Positions 43,373-53,313 are shown, numbered from the stretch's first letter. The stretch: DNA of 64,000 nt from Pseudosulfitobacter pseudonitzschiae (GCF_002222635.1 NZ_CP022420.1:78108-142107), one strand, 5' to 3'. Numbers and translations: made by a program. Notes: generated by a model from the sequence alone, not told the origin.

Positions 43373-46300
43373 TCAGCACCCTCCACGCGCATGTAGTCCT
43401 GTCACGGGACAACGTGCAAGCAGACGATCAAGCACTGCGATGCCGCTCGAGTCCGCTGGGCAGAAGAGCCGCAGCTTCCAGGCGATGATCTCCGAGAAGA
43501 ACCCATCTGCCTTGAGCCGGTCCTTGGCGGCACCCAAAAAGCCCGACAGCTCGATCCGGTTGACGCCCATAACGCGCGAGCGGTGCAGCTCCATCCCTTC
43601 GGCCAAGCGCACGACCGTCTTGCCTTCCAGAACAAGGGCATGGACCTGCGCCGCCGTGAGCTTCGGAGCATCGGCGGCAAGTGTGGTCGCGACCCACGAC
43701 GGCGAAACGCGGCGACCGATGATGCGCTGACCGTCATCGGTCTGCAGCCGGTAGACGCGGGTTTCATCCTGGGGGAGCTGCTTCCAGATCGGCAGCAAGA
43801 GGCCCGCCACGATATGCAGGGTGGTTTCCGAGAACTCCGGCACTTCAGCCAGTTCTGCCCTCCAGGCTTCATTGAAGGCCGCGCGGTCGGCTTCGAGCCA
43901 ATGGGTGTCGTCCATGATCTTGGCCGGAACCGTGCTCGCCTCCAGCGGGCGGATCAGCCGCAGGCGGGGTTCGATGGTGCCATCGTCCAGCATCAGGCTG
44001 GTCGCGGGCACCTGCACGGCAGCCCGGCCCGAGCGGCTGTTGACCAGTAGCCGCGCCTTTGGGTCATCGAGCCAGTCGAGCGCATCCGCCAGTGACAGCG
44101 GTGTATTGCGCTGCTTTTGCGCGATGCTCAGCAGCTGGGTTTCCGCGCCGGAGCCGGGATGGGTGTAAATCACCCGCGCATCTGTGACGCGGAAGCTCTC
44201 GGCGCGCAGCGTCTCAAGCCCGAGGTCGTAGACCCCGGCGGCGATAGCGCCCTCGATCCGTTGGTCGAGGAGTTCCTCAAAGGCCGCGAAGAGTACAGCC
44301 TGCATGTCGATTGTGAGCGCCAGCAGGCGATTGAGGAAGGTGGTGATCGGCGGCAGGTCATCCTTCAGACCGTTGTCATCAGTCAGGCTGAGGCCGGTCG
44401 CATCCTCAAACGCCCCGAGCGAGCAGCCCGCAACATCACCGCGATAGAGGCGGCGGTAAAGCTGGCGCAGAGCGTCGCGGGCATAGGGGGACTCGAGATT
44501 GTCCTCGGGCCGGAACAGCCCCTGCCCGCCGGTTTGACGCTGGCCGCGCGTGATCGCCCCGAGCGTGTCGAGGCGACGCGCGATGGTGCTGAGGAAGCGT
44601 TTCTCTGCTTTCACATCGGTAGCAACGGGCCGGAACAGCGGTGGTTGCGCCTGGTTGGTGCGGTTGGTGCGGCCCAGTCCCTGAATGGCCGCATCGGCCT
44701 TCCAGCCCGGTTCCAGGAGGTAGTGGACCCGCAGGCGCTGGTTCTTCGCCCCGAGATCGGCGTGATAGCTGCGCCCCGTGCCGCCGGCATCCGAGAAGAT
44801 CAGGATGCGCTTCTGGTCATCCATGAAGGCGGCGGTTTCCGCGAGGTTGGCAGAGCCCGCCCGGCTTTCCACGACCAGGCGGGCGGCAGCACCCTCGCCC
44901 TTCCTCACAATGCGCCGCGAGCGTCCCGTGACCTCGGCCACGAGATCGGTGCCGAAGCGCTGGACGATCTGGTCAAGCGCGCCGGGCACAGGCGGCAGGC
45001 TTGCCAGATGCTCGATCAGCGCATCGCGCCTGCGCGCAGCTTCGCGACATTCCACCGGCTGGCCGTCGCGCGTGACAGGCCGCGAGGAGAGGTTGCCTTC
45101 GCTATCGGTGAAGGGCTCGTAGAGCTGCACCGGAAAGGAATGCTGCAGATAATCCAGGCAAGCCTCTCTTGGCGTGATGTCCACCCGCACATCGTTCCAC
45201 TCGTCCGTGGGGATGTCCGACAGGCGGCGCTCCATCAGCGCCTCGCCCGTCGAGACAATCTGGATGACGGCCGCGTGGTCTGCGGCGAGATCGGCGTCGA
45301 TGGCGGCGATCAGCGTGGGAGTTTTCATCGAGGTCAGCAGATGGCCGAAGAACCGTTGCTTGGCGGACTCGAAAGCCGAGCGGGCGGCGGACTTGGCCTG
45401 GCGGTTCAGCGTACCGCCGGATTCGCCAGTAATGTTGGCCGCTTCCAGCGCCGCGGACAAGTTCCGATGTATGACTCCGAAGGCGAGCGCATATGCATCA
45501 TAGATCCCGCGCTGCTCCGGCGTCAGCGCATGTTCCAGCATCTCGTATTCGACGCCGTCATAGGACAGCGAGCGCGCCGTGTAGAGGCCAAGCGACCGCA
45601 GATCGCGGGCCAGGACCTCCATCGCGGCAACGCCGCCAGCTTCGATAGCTTGCACAAATTCCGCCCGCGTCGAAAACGGAAAGTCTTCGCCCCCCCAAAG
45701 CCCAAGCCGCTGCGTATAGGCGAGGTTATGGACCGAGGTCGCCCCCGTGGCCGAAACATAGACCATGCGGGCATTCGGAAGTTTGTGCTGCAGGCGCAGA
45801 CCCGCCCTGCCCTGCTGCGAGGCCGTGACATCGCCGCGCTCACCCTTGCTTCCTGCGGCATTCGCCATGGCATGGCTTTCGTCAAACAGGATCACCCCGT
45901 CAAAATCCGCCCCAAGCCAGTCGACGATCTGATCGACGCGGGATTTCCTGGCGCCCCGCTCCTCGGAGCGCAGCGTGGCATAGGTGGTGAAGAGGATGCC
46001 TTCGGTCAGCGGGATGTCTTTGCCTTGCGCGAAGCGCGACAGCGGCGTCACCAGCAAGCGTTCCTGTCCGAGTGCGGACCAGTCGCGCTGCGCATCCTCC
46101 AGCAGCTTGTCGCTTTTGGAGATCCAGAGCGCTTTGCGCCGACCCTGCGCCCAGTTGTCGAGCAGGATGCCGGCGGACTGGCGGCCCTTGCCCGCCCCGG
46201 TGCCATCGCCAAGGAAGAAGCCGCGGCGGAAACGGACGGCGTCAGCGGCATCGTCCGGCGCGGCCGAGACCATGTCGCCGGTCTCATCGACGGTCCAAGA

Positions 46301-47755
46301 CCCCGCGAGATAAGCGCCATGCGCCTCGCCCGCGTAGATCACAGTCTCAAGCTGCGCGTCGGACAGAAGGCCATCGCGCAGGATGGCGGCTGGAAGCTTG
46401 GGCCGGTAGCTGGGTTTTGGGGGCGCGACCGAAGCCATGGCCGCAGATTGCACAAGCTTGGTCGGGTGCGGTTCCGCTCCGGGAATGTCGATCGCCTGCA
46501 GACGGAAGGTCTCATAAATAGCATCCGACAGGCGCGCGCTGGCCCCGTCCTCGGTTGCATCGCGCAGGGTATAGGCGAGGTCTGCGGCCTCGATCTGCAC
46601 CGCGGTGTTGGTGGGGGCTGTTGCAGGCGTGGCGCGCGTCGAGCTGATGCCTGTGCGCGTGGTGCGGGCAGGATTTCCCGGGAAGGGGGAAGTGGGGCCC
46701 TGCCCGGCTGGTGCGACCTGCGCCAGTTCGAGGCGCGGGGGGACATGGGTAGTGATCAGCGACAGCAGGCTGGCGACATCAGGCGAAATCGGGCGCGCCA
46801 GATCGGCTGTGATGCCGCCCGCCTCGCCACCGAGGCATTTGTCGAAGACCGAAATCCGCGTCTCGAAGCTGGTGCCGTGCTTGGCGAAGGCCGCACCCGA
46901 CACAGCACCCGTAAAGACCAGATGCGCGGTCTGGGTCAGGCGACCGAAGGTCTCAGCCCAGGCGGGCGCATCGGGCGCGAAACTGGCACCGGTGATGGCG
47001 ACCAACCGTCCGCCGGGGACCAGACGCGCAAGCGCCGAGCGCAGATGCCGGGCTGTCGCCTCGGTGGTGCGAGCGTCGACATTGGCCACCGCCGAGAAGG
47101 GCGGGTTCATCAGGATGACGCTCGGGCGCAGGTCCGCGTCGAGATGATCGTCGATCTGGGCTGCGTCGAAGCCCGTGACCGGAAGCCCCGGAAACAGGCG
47201 GCGCAGAAGATCGGCGCGGGTGTCGGCCAACTCGTTCAGCGCGAGGCTGCCGCCCGCGATTTCTGCGAGGACCGCCAGAAGGCCCGTCCCAGCCGATGGC
47301 TCCAGCACCAGATCGCGCGCGGTGATCTGTGCTGCAGCCAGTGCCGCCAGCCCCATGGGCAGCGGTGTCGAGAATTGCTGGTACCGCTCCATCTCTTCAG
47401 ACCGCCGCGTATGGGTCGGCAAAAGGCCGGACACCTTGGCAAGAATCGGCAGCAGAGCCGCGGGCGTGCCCGCCCGGGCCAGGAGCGCACGGCCGAACTT
47501 CCGCAGGAACAGGACCAGCGCTGCCTCGCCCGCTTCATAGGCCAGCTTCCAGTCCCAGGCGCCGGTCGCGTCAGAGCCGCCAAAGACGCGCTCCATCTCA
47601 ACGCGCAGGCGAAGCGCGTCGATCTGGAAACCCTGCGCCAGATCGGGCTGCAGCGCCTCGGCCACGCTCAAGATCGCAGTGGCCGTATCGAGGGGCGGGA
47701 TGGGGACAACAGGCGCAAGCGTGCGCTCGGACGCAAAAGGGGCGAGATGGGTCAT
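43373..47755 (-). CDS. Strawberry-notch-like helicase with N-terminal DNA methylase
   Basis: The 1460-residue protein begins with a methylase-like domain: EPSAGTG near residue 150 and NPPF near 216. The middle and C-terminus hold a superfamily 2 helicase: Walker A GDGTGAGKGRQ near 515, DESHAMANAAG near 620, and the strawberry-notch C-terminal region with QGLGRTNRTNQ. Such fused proteins are common on alphaproteobacterial plasmids. Role unknown; protecting or modifying the plasmid is a guess. The frame is unbroken. Confidence 0.9.
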   Translation of the reverse strand: MTHLAPFASERTLAPVVPIPPLDTATAILSVAEALQPDLAQGFQIDALRLRVEMERVFGGSDATGAWDWKLAYEAGEAALVLFLRKFGRALLARAGTPAALLPILAKVSGLLPTHTRRSEEMERYQQFSTPLPMGLAALAAAQITARDLVLEPSAGTGLLAVLAEIAGGSLALNELADTRADLLRRLFPGLPVTGFDAAQIDDHLDADLRPSVILMNPPFSAVANVDARTTEATARHLRSALARLVPGGRLVAITGASFAPDAPAWAETFGRLTQTAHLVFTGAVSGAAFAKHGTSFETRISVFDKCLGGEAGGITADLARPISPDVASLLSLITTHVPPRLELAQVAPAGQGPTSPFPGNPARTTRTGISSTRATPATAPTNTAVQIEAADLAYTLRDATEDGASARLSDAIYETFRLQAIDIPGAEPHPTKLVQSAAMASVAPPKPSYRPKLPAAILRDGLLSDAQLETVIYAGEAHGAYLAGSWTVDETGDMVSAAPDDAADAVRFRRGFFLGDGTGAGKGRQSAGILLDNWAQGRRKALWISKSDKLLEDAQRDWSALGQERLLVTPLSRFAQGKDIPLTEGILFTTYATLRSEERGARKSRVDQIVDWLGADFDGVILFDESHAMANAAGSKGERGDVTASQQGRAGLRLQHKLPNARMVYVSATGATSVHNLAYTQRLGLWGGEDFPFSTRAEFVQAIEAGGVAAMEVLARDLRSLGLYTARSLSYDGVEYEMLEHALTPEQRGIYDAYALAFGVIHRNLSAALEAANITGESGGTLNRQAKSAARSAFESAKQRFFGHLLTSMKTPTLIAAIDADLAADHAAVIQIVSTGEALMERRLSDIPTDEWNDVRVDITPREACLDYLQHSFPVQLYEPFTDSEGNLSSRPVTRDGQPVECREAARRRDALIEHLASLPPVPGALDQIVQRFGTDLVAEVTGRSRRIVRKGEGAAARLVVESRAGSANLAETAAFMDDQKRILIFSDAGGTGRSYHADLGAKNQRLRVHYLLEPGWKADAAIQGLGRTNRTNQAQPPLFRPVATDVKAEKRFLSTIARRLDTLGAITRGQRQTGGQGLFRPEDNLESPYARDALRQLYRRLYRGDVAGCSLGAFEDATGLSLTDDNGLKDDLPPITTFLNRLLALTIDMQAVLFAAFEELLDQRIEGAIAAGVYDLGLETLRAESFRVTDARVIYTHPGSGAETQLLSIAQKQRNTPLSLADALDWLDDPKARLLVNSRSGRAAVQVPATSLMLDDGTIEPRLRLIRPLEASTVPAKIMDDTHWLEADRAAFNEAWRAELAEVPEFSETTLHIVAGLLLPIWKQLPQDETRVYRLQTDDGQRIIGRRVSPSWVATTLAADAPKLTAAQVHALVLEGKTVVRLAEGMELHRSRVMGVNRIELSGFLGAAKDRLKADGFFSEIIAWKLRLFCPADSSGIAVLDRLLARCPVTGLHARGGC

Positions 47756-47931
47756 CGGGAAACTCCGGAAAGAGGAACAGGATCAGGCCCGGACACCCTC
47801 TCTCGGGCACCCTCAGGCCTGATCTTCCCCGGCCCTCCTCTTCCTCTCAAACCCCATGATTTCCCCAGGCGGCTTGCTTTTGTTCCTGTTATGTTCTATA
47901 CTGAAGGTCGAGCTAAGAAGGGAGATCCCCG

Positions 47932-48225
47932 ATGGAAAGCACCACTTACGCCCTCCCCGCGACGCCAAAGCAGATTGCCTATGCGCGGTCGCTGGCCCTG
48001 CGCAACCAGACGCTTCTGCCGTGGGACGTTCAGCAAGATCGGCGCTCCTTGAGCGCGTGGATCGATGCACAGGCCAAGCTGAACCTGGGCGCGCAGGACA
48101 GCCGCGCGTCATCAAAACAAGTCGCCTTCGCCGAGCGCCTTGCCCGCATCAAACGCCGCGCCGTGCCGGATGAGTGTTTCCGCGACAAGGGGCTGATGTC
48201 GAAATGGATCGACGGGAACAAGTGA
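47932..48225 (+). CDS. Small hypothetical protein
   Basis: The 97-residue basic protein (MESTTYALPATPKQIAYARSL) has a strong GAAGGGAG site before the ATG. Two similar blocks, TPKQIAYARSLA and SKQVAFAERLARI, suggest an internal repeat. It is divergent from the strawberry-notch gene. Family not recognised; the basic repeat may bind nucleic acid. Confidence 0.6.
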   Translation: MESTTYALPATPKQIAYARSLALRNQTLLPWDVQQDRRSLSAWIDAQAKLNLGAQDSRASSKQVAFAERLARIKRRAVPDECFRDKGLMSKWIDGNK

Positions 48226-48252
48226 GCGCGGATCAGCGGGACTGTTTTCCCT

Positions 48253-49614
48253 TCAGAAGTCGATCCAGATGGAGTCAATGCGTTTGCCCACCGTGCCATC
48301 TTTCCGAAACCGTTGTCCTTCAACGATGAAGAATGACCGGTTTTCGGTGATGTTCATGCTCGTCCGAGAGACTTGAATGCGCGTGATCTGGCCCTTGTGT
48401 GATTGCACCACGACGTCGCCCAAAGCGATGCCCAAAATGGTGCAGCACAGATCGGCTCGTTCGGCCTCGATCTCTTCACCCCAACGCTCCATCTCGTCTG
48501 ACAAGCGATCCCATGCCCTTCTCGCAGCCAGCATCGGGTGATCGCCCCCGAACCAGATGCGATCCGCGATGGCGATCTGGTCGTCCGGGATATCCCGCTC
48601 CAAGGCATAGGTGCTGCGCTCCAACATCTCGTGCACACGTTCGGCCTCGATCAGCGCCCGTAGACGGGGCCAATGCTGCTTTATCCGCACGCGGCCAACC
48701 GCTGGCGGGATCTCCACTTCCTTCGATGGCATCAGGTCGATCGGCATGATGTCACGCAAGGCGACCTTCTCGGTCTTGAAGGTCTCGGTGTCAGCGCGGC
48801 GGTAATGCGGTGCATTCATGGTGCAATCTACCCAGAGTTCGGTGGCCGATACGCAAAGCTGACTGCTGGCTGTCGTGTAGTTTTCCGCAGAATAGACATG
48901 ATGCGCGGACCACGCATGATCGAGGGTGACGAGCGGCATGACGACAAGCGCGAGCTTCTGATCCCGCACCAACATCGCCAACTGGGCTATACGCTCCTGC
49001 AAATGCGCCGTCAGTCGGATCAGGATGGACGGTTCTTTCCGGTCCTCATCGAAGCAGCGGTCGGCGCGGGGCAGAACAATGACCTGTGGCTTTGCCACCG
49101 GAAGCATCTTGTCGACAAGACCCGCAAGGCTTTGCGTGACGCCATGGCTCAACGCGACATCGACATCGCCATTCTTGACCCAGACGAGGTAGCGGTTCTG
49201 GATGAGGAGCAGCAGCTGTGTGGCGATGTAGGGAGGCATGTCCCTGATCTGGTTGGACACAACCTTTGTGGTCCCAGGGTCGCCTCCCTTCGCCACGAAC
49301 TCCAGAAGCGCCTGGTCGACGAACTTACGCTGAATCGGCGACAGCCTGACGGCGCCCGGACGCGGACACGAGCGCGCGAGGGCTTTCCGGCGCTCCTCGA
49401 TTTCGTCGCGAAATGCACGCAGCGGAGGACGCCGTGGCGCTTGTCCTGCTTCTACGCGCGCCCAATATCCTCGGGGCGGTTTCGGCACTTGAAGGCGCGC
49501 GCAGAGCTTGGCAACGGCAACGTCCGAGATGCCCATGTCACGCGCGACCTCCACGGTCGGCTTCTCCCAAATGAGAGCAAAAAGCTCCTCGCGCGATATA
49601 TCCATTCTCAGCAT
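48253..49614 (-). CDS. Hypothetical protein with N-terminal helix-turn-helix
   Basis: The 453-residue protein opens MLRMDISREELFALIWEKP, then VARDMGISDVAVAKLCARL, a clear helix-turn-helix, then PPRGYWARVEAG. The rest has no recognised domain. The same N-terminal unit is seen in many plasmid and phage proteins. A later ATG at 49605 is possible. It is convergent with the small gene before it and divergent from the mobile-mystery pair. Confidence 0.7.
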   Translation of the reverse strand: MLRMDISREELFALIWEKPTVEVARDMGISDVAVAKLCARLQVPKPPRGYWARVEAGQAPRRPPLRAFRDEIEERRKALARSCPRPGAVRLSPIQRKFVDQALLEFVAKGGDPGTTKVVSNQIRDMPPYIATQLLLLIQNRYLVWVKNGDVDVALSHGVTQSLAGLVDKMLPVAKPQVIVLPRADRCFDEDRKEPSILIRLTAHLQERIAQLAMLVRDQKLALVVMPLVTLDHAWSAHHVYSAENYTTASSQLCVSATELWVDCTMNAPHYRRADTETFKTEKVALRDIMPIDLMPSKEVEIPPAVGRVRIKQHWPRLRALIEAERVHEMLERSTYALERDIPDDQIAIADRIWFGGDHPMLAARRAWDRLSDEMERWGEEIEAERADLCCTILGIALGDVVVQSHKGQITRIQVSRTSMNITENRSFFIVEGQRFRKDGTVGKRIDSIWIDF

Positions 49615-49937
49615 CCAACACCCACAGGCCTTTGTTCCGAATAGAGCTTTTTAAGTCGACAGGCCATGACTTCGCCCTGCCTAAGGCAAGCCGCCGCACG
49701 AACCAGATGACGACGTCGACAGGGACCCGAGAGAGCGTTGATCAGGGCAAACAGCGCCGGGAACATGATCATGGCGCAACCTTTTGCCACATCTCAGCTT
49801 GGCAAAATCCATACGTTTGCCAATCTATGATATCGCGCCACAAGCGTTTATGCATATCTATGATGTTGCAATCTTAGCCTTGCTGCCATATTATAGACCT
49901 GCATTTCATGCAGGAATGCAAACTCTCAGGTTGGCAC
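49615..49937. promoter_or_regulatory. Divergent regulatory region before the mobile-mystery pair
   Basis: This 323-base gap has no gene. It is A+T-rich towards its right end and holds CCTGCA-TTTCA-TGCAGG (49897-49913) and two copies of ATCTATGAT (near 49822 and 49855), likely operator sites for the helix-turn-helix protein that follows. Confidence 0.45.
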
Positions 49938-50399
49938 ATGTCCGTCACTCGCGCGAAGCAACGTCAGGCCCAAAATAGGATCAACCAGGCTGCCAGCCTG
50001 GCAAAGTCGCTTGCAAAGCCGTTCGGTGGCTGGATCGCCACGTTTCAGGAAGCGATCGGGATGAACGCGCCCGCCCTTGCCGAACGTCTCGATGTTTCGC
50101 GCAACACGATCTATGCATCAATCCGGAATGAGCAGGCGGGAGCGATCTCGCTGAACCAGCTCGAGAAGATCGCCGAGGCCATGGGCGGACGTCTCGTCTA
50201 TGCCATCGTCCCGCGCGAAGGCCCGGTCGAGGAGATCGTCCTGGCTCAAGCGCGCACGAAAGCCCGCCGCATCATCCAGCGCACACGGGCGCATATGGCC
50301 CTCGAAGAGCAGAGTGAGGGCCTGCGCAGCGAGGCCGAGATGGTCGAGGACCTGGCGGCCGACATCATCCGTGAAGGCCGCCGGGATTTCTGGCAATGA
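49938..50399 (+). CDS. Mobile mystery protein A-like helix-turn-helix protein
   Basis: From the ATG at 49938 (MSVTRAKQRQAQNRI) the protein has 153 residues. The Xre-type helix-turn-helix lies at about residues 45-75 (MNAPALAERLDVSRNTIYAS). The stop overlaps the Fic gene start as ATGA. The pair is the known mobile mystery A/B module, thought to act like a toxin-antitoxin system, with this protein as the antitoxin or regulator. Confidence 0.85.
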   Translation: MSVTRAKQRQAQNRINQAASLAKSLAKPFGGWIATFQEAIGMNAPALAERLDVSRNTIYASIRNEQAGAISLNQLEKIAEAMGGRLVYAIVPREGPVEEIVLAQARTKARRIIQRTRAHMALEEQSEGLRSEAEMVEDLAADIIREGRRDFWQ

Positions 50400-51001
50400 C
50401 GCTGGAGCTTCATGAACCCGCTGGGGCGACACCCCTGACACCGGACGAATTGCTTGGCCTCAGGGCCAAGCACATCGCGACCCGCGGCGAATTGAACGAG
50501 CTCGAAGGCGAAAACATCATCGCCGGCCTGACCTGGCTCGACCGACGACCCAAGTCGTTCGATCTGCTGACCGATGCTGCCGTCCGCGAGATTCACAAGC
50601 GCCTCTTCGGCGAGGTCTGGGACTGGGCAGGCGTCTATCGCCTGACCGAGAAGAATATCGACGTGCCGGTTTGGCACATTTCAACCGAACTGCGCACCTG
50701 CCTTGATGACGCCCGGTACTGGCGCGACCACAAGAGCTTTGACCCGCTGGAAGCCACGGCGCGCCTGCATCACCGCCTGGTCTGGATCCATCCCTTCGCC
50801 AACGGCAACGGACGTTGGGCGCGGATCATGGCAGACGCCTACCTGGCAAAGATCGACCGGGCCATCTTCCTCGACTGGTCCGGCGGCGGCACGCTGAACG
50901 CCGACAGTGCACACCGCGCGGCCTATATCGCGGCGCTGAGAGCGGCCGATCAGCACGAGTTTGACCCTCTCGTGACGCTCGTCAGGTCAATTGCCCGATA
51001 G
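50396..51001 (+). CDS. Mobile mystery protein B-like Fic protein
   Basis: The 201-residue Fic-domain protein has HPFANGNGR at residues 132-140, where the usual D/E before GNGR is an N, and the upstream HHRLVW helix. Fic enzymes AMPylate targets; this subclass is usually coupled to a helix-turn-helix partner as here. The overlap with the partner indicates coupled translation. Confidence 0.87.
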   Translation: MTLELHEPAGATPLTPDELLGLRAKHIATRGELNELEGENIIAGLTWLDRRPKSFDLLTDAAVREIHKRLFGEVWDWAGVYRLTEKNIDVPVWHISTELRTCLDDARYWRDHKSFDPLEATARLHHRLVWIHPFANGNGRWARIMADAYLAKIDRAIFLDWSGGGTLNADSAHRAAYIAALRAADQHEFDPLVTLVRSIAR

Positions 51002-51004
51002 TCC

Positions 51005-51649
51005 TCACCCGAACCGCCGCCCTTCTTCGGTGAAGGTGTATTCATTGGCGATGATGCCGTCCTCAACGGACTCGTCCGAGGTAAGGTGGTCGTATTCACT
51101 CTGAAGCTGACGGTAGAGCCAGCGGGCAAGGTCGCGTAGCGCCTCGGTCACGATCTCCTCTGCGTCCTCGGTGGGCGGCTGCCAGGTTGGGCTTTCGCGC
51201 GTGACGTCGATCGACATGGTGTATTCGTGGTAATAGCGGCCGCGGTGGCTGACCTCGGCAGCAAGCTGGTAGAAGTTCCGCCGCTGGATGGCCTGCAGCC
51301 GGTCGGCGATGCCATGCAGAGTGGCATCCGTCGGGGCGTAGTCCCGGATGCGCGCGGCTGCGCCCTTGGAGTGGGACCAGTGGCTTTCGAAGCAAGCACC
51401 GTCCCCCTGGCTCCAGAAGCCGGAGAACCAGATGCAAGGCTTGGCCCGCGTCCCGCCGCCCATCAGGCGGACGGGGGTGGTCTTCAGGCGGATGCCGAGG
51501 ATTTCGCAAACCCCCTCGAAATCCTCATAGACCGCGTCCCACCAGTCGTCTTGGGGCTCAAGCTCGCGATACCAGCTGCGCGCCTTTTCCTTGGCGACGT
51601 CTGAGAGTTCAGGGAACTGGTAGACTGTTGTGCAAATGACCTCAGGCAT
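51005..51649 (-). CDS. Hypothetical protein
   Basis: The 214-residue acidic protein (MPEVICTTVYQFPELSDVAK) has FSGFWSQGDGACFES and no known motif that I recognise. It overlaps the next gene upstream by 8 bases (51642-51649). It belongs to a block of small backbone genes on the minus strand. Confidence 0.6.
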   Translation of the reverse strand: MPEVICTTVYQFPELSDVAKEKARSWYRELEPQDDWWDAVYEDFEGVCEILGIRLKTTPVRLMGGGTRAKPCIWFSGFWSQGDGACFESHWSHSKGAAARIRDYAPTDATLHGIADRLQAIQRRNFYQLAAEVSHRGRYYHEYTMSIDVTRESPTWQPPTEDAEEIVTEALRDLARWLYRQLQSEYDHLTSDESVEDGIIANEYTFTEEGRRFG

Positions 51650-52061
51650 CGACGTCCTCCCCGTTCAGCGCGGCGGCCAGCCATTCTTGCGTGCTCGTCC
51701 AGCCGATGGACTTGCGCGCGCCGAGATCGATGACATGCGCGCCGCCGCCGAAGGCGTCGAGGCGAGGCCGGGAACAGGTCAGCCCGTACTGGAACCCCCA
51801 GAGGCCGGTGAGGTCGAGGTCTTCCGCAAGGCGCAGCACGAAGCGGATAACCGCCTCGACATCGCCGTGCTCGTCGTCATGGACCCAGAGCGTGCTGCCC
51901 TCGGGCGCGTCCTGGTGCGCAAGAGTGAAGCCCGCGACCTCCGGGTCATCGGCGTCCTGATCCGCGGCGCGCAAGGCCTGGAACAGGGTAAGGGCCCGGG
52001 CGGCCTTTTCGGGGCTGCCGACGTCGATCAGGCATGAGAAATGGGTGAAGTAATCCGCCAT
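51642..52061 (-). CDS. Hypothetical protein
   Basis: The 139-residue acidic protein (MADYFTHFSCLIDVGSPEKA) has the segment TGLWGFQYGLTCSRP, and no known catalytic motif. It is first in a two-gene overlap with the gene at 51005-51649. Function unknown. Confidence 0.65.
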   Translation of the reverse strand: MADYFTHFSCLIDVGSPEKAARALTLFQALRAADQDADDPEVAGFTLAHQDAPEGSTLWVHDDEHGDVEAVIRFVLRLAEDLDLTGLWGFQYGLTCSRPRLDAFGGGAHVIDLGARKSIGWTSTQEWLAAALNGEDVDA

Positions 52062-52135
52062 GGGGATCTCCTGAACTGGGAAGACCCGGCCGAGAGGCCG
52101 GGCGCTGGATTGGGATGAAAGGGTGGTTGAGGCTA

Positions 52136-52333
52136 TTAGCCGGTTGGCTTGTCGTCCGACGCCTGTCGCGCCGAATGGGCGCAGAGCATCTGCCGGTAGA
52201 AGCGCTTGCGCGCCGTCCGAAAGCCGCGCACGGCGCGCGTGTCGGGTTGGAGCGCCCGGACCGCCGCCCGCAGAACTGTCTGGGGCGATGCCGTCGGCGG
52301 CAGACCGAGGCGCAGGTATGCGAGATCAGTCAT
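52136..52333 (-). CDS. Small hypothetical protein
   Basis: The 65-residue basic protein (MTDLAYLRLGLPPTASPQ) directly follows the DUF6915-like gene, one base after its stop. Basic and short; no family recognised. Confidence 0.5.
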   Translation of the reverse strand: MTDLAYLRLGLPPTASPQTVLRAAVRALQPDTRAVRGFRTARKRFYRQMLCAHSARQASDDKPTG

Positions 52334-52334
52334 G

Positions 52335-52712
52335 TCAGCTGACCTCGACCACCGACGAGGCGAGATGCGGGTCGACCTTTGCTTCGATCCGCTCGGTCCG
52401 GCCCATCCATGGCTCGGGCCGGATCGACTTCACCCAGTCGGCGAAGCTCGGGATGAAGCCGAGGTCTTCCTTCACATGCTGCTCGCCCACCCAACGCGTC
52501 GGGATGACGCGCCCGGTCGAGAGCGTGAGCGTCGGACCGAAGATCGTCTCCGCCATGAAGATGCCCTCGGCATGGTGGCGCAGCGCCCGATGCCGGAAGT
52601 CTGCGGTGATCTCCTTGGAGGCATCGAACCAGGCGTGCACGGCCAAGGTATCGTCGACGGTGCCGCCCCATTTCTTCACCGAGGAAAGGGCGTGATGATA
52701 GGGATGTGCCAT
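52335..52712 (-). CDS. DUF6915-like protein
   Basis: From MAHPYHHALSSVKKWGG at 52712 the protein has 125 residues. The HRALRHHAEGIF and GEQHVKEDLG segments match the DUF6915 family, which is found on plasmids and genomic islands. The frame is open upstream to 52889 inside the next gene. Function unknown. Confidence 0.7.
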   Translation of the reverse strand: MAHPYHHALSSVKKWGGTVDDTLAVHAWFDASKEITADFRHRALRHHAEGIFMAETIFGPTLTLSTGRVIPTRWVGEQHVKEDLGFIPSFADWVKSIRPEPWMGRTERIEAKVDPHLASSVVEVS

Positions 52713-52722
52713 GCTCGCCCCC

Positions 52723-53214
52723 TCAAAATTCATAATTGTAGAGTTCGGACGAGGTGAAGCGCTCGTTGAACTCCAGATGAATGCAACGGGCACTGGCGTC
52801 GAAACAGAACTCGCCATAGGCGCCGTCGTTGTTTTCCCATCCTCCGTGGGTGTCGCTGAGAAAATCGTAGGCCATCTGCTCGACGACATCCTCGAGCGAG
52901 AGCTCCCGCATCTCGACTTCGGGGTTATCCCAAGTCAGCGCGGCGTAGGCGATCTGGACGTCAGGGAAGTCGACGGCCGTCTCGCCGGACCAGGCCGAAA
53001 TGCTCTCGATCTGGCCACTGTCGCCATAACCGTCGAAGACCACAGTGACGTGGGAGATACCTGCCGCGGCAAGGCCGTCGAACAGCCGATCCTTGTTGGC
53101 CGGACGCAGGGCCGTGACCCGAGCATCGCGTTCTGCCTGTTGTGCCAGCATCGCGGCGAAATCGATCCTGGACGGCGCCATCGGGGCGGCGAGGGTGGGT
53201 TCAGTCTGGGTCAT
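52723..53214 (-). CDS. DUF6878-like protein
   Basis: From MTQTEPTLAAPM at 53214 the protein has 163 residues. It resembles DUF6878 family proteins (VVFDGYGDSGQIES, then DGAYGEFCFD). It ends 10 bases before the DUF6915-like start. A frame open to 53280 has no better ribosome binding site. Function unknown. Confidence 0.65.
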   Translation of the reverse strand: MTQTEPTLAAPMAPSRIDFAAMLAQQAERDARVTALRPANKDRLFDGLAAAGISHVTVVFDGYGDSGQIESISAWSGETAVDFPDVQIAYAALTWDNPEVEMRELSLEDVVEQMAYDFLSDTHGGWENNDGAYGEFCFDASARCIHLEFNERFTSSELYNYEF

Positions 53215-53313
53215 GGGGTTTCTCCTGGAAAGGTGGAAGGGTGTGAACCGGGGGCTTTCTCTCGCCCCCTGAAGGCTCAAACCCTCCCCCTGCCCTCCTC
53301 TGCCTCTCGGGCG

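Noticed and set aside
44117..48052. 1311-residue open frame on the plus strand
   Set aside because: It runs antisense through the strawberry-notch gene and gives low-complexity Arg/Gly-rich text with no motif; it follows from the high GC content.
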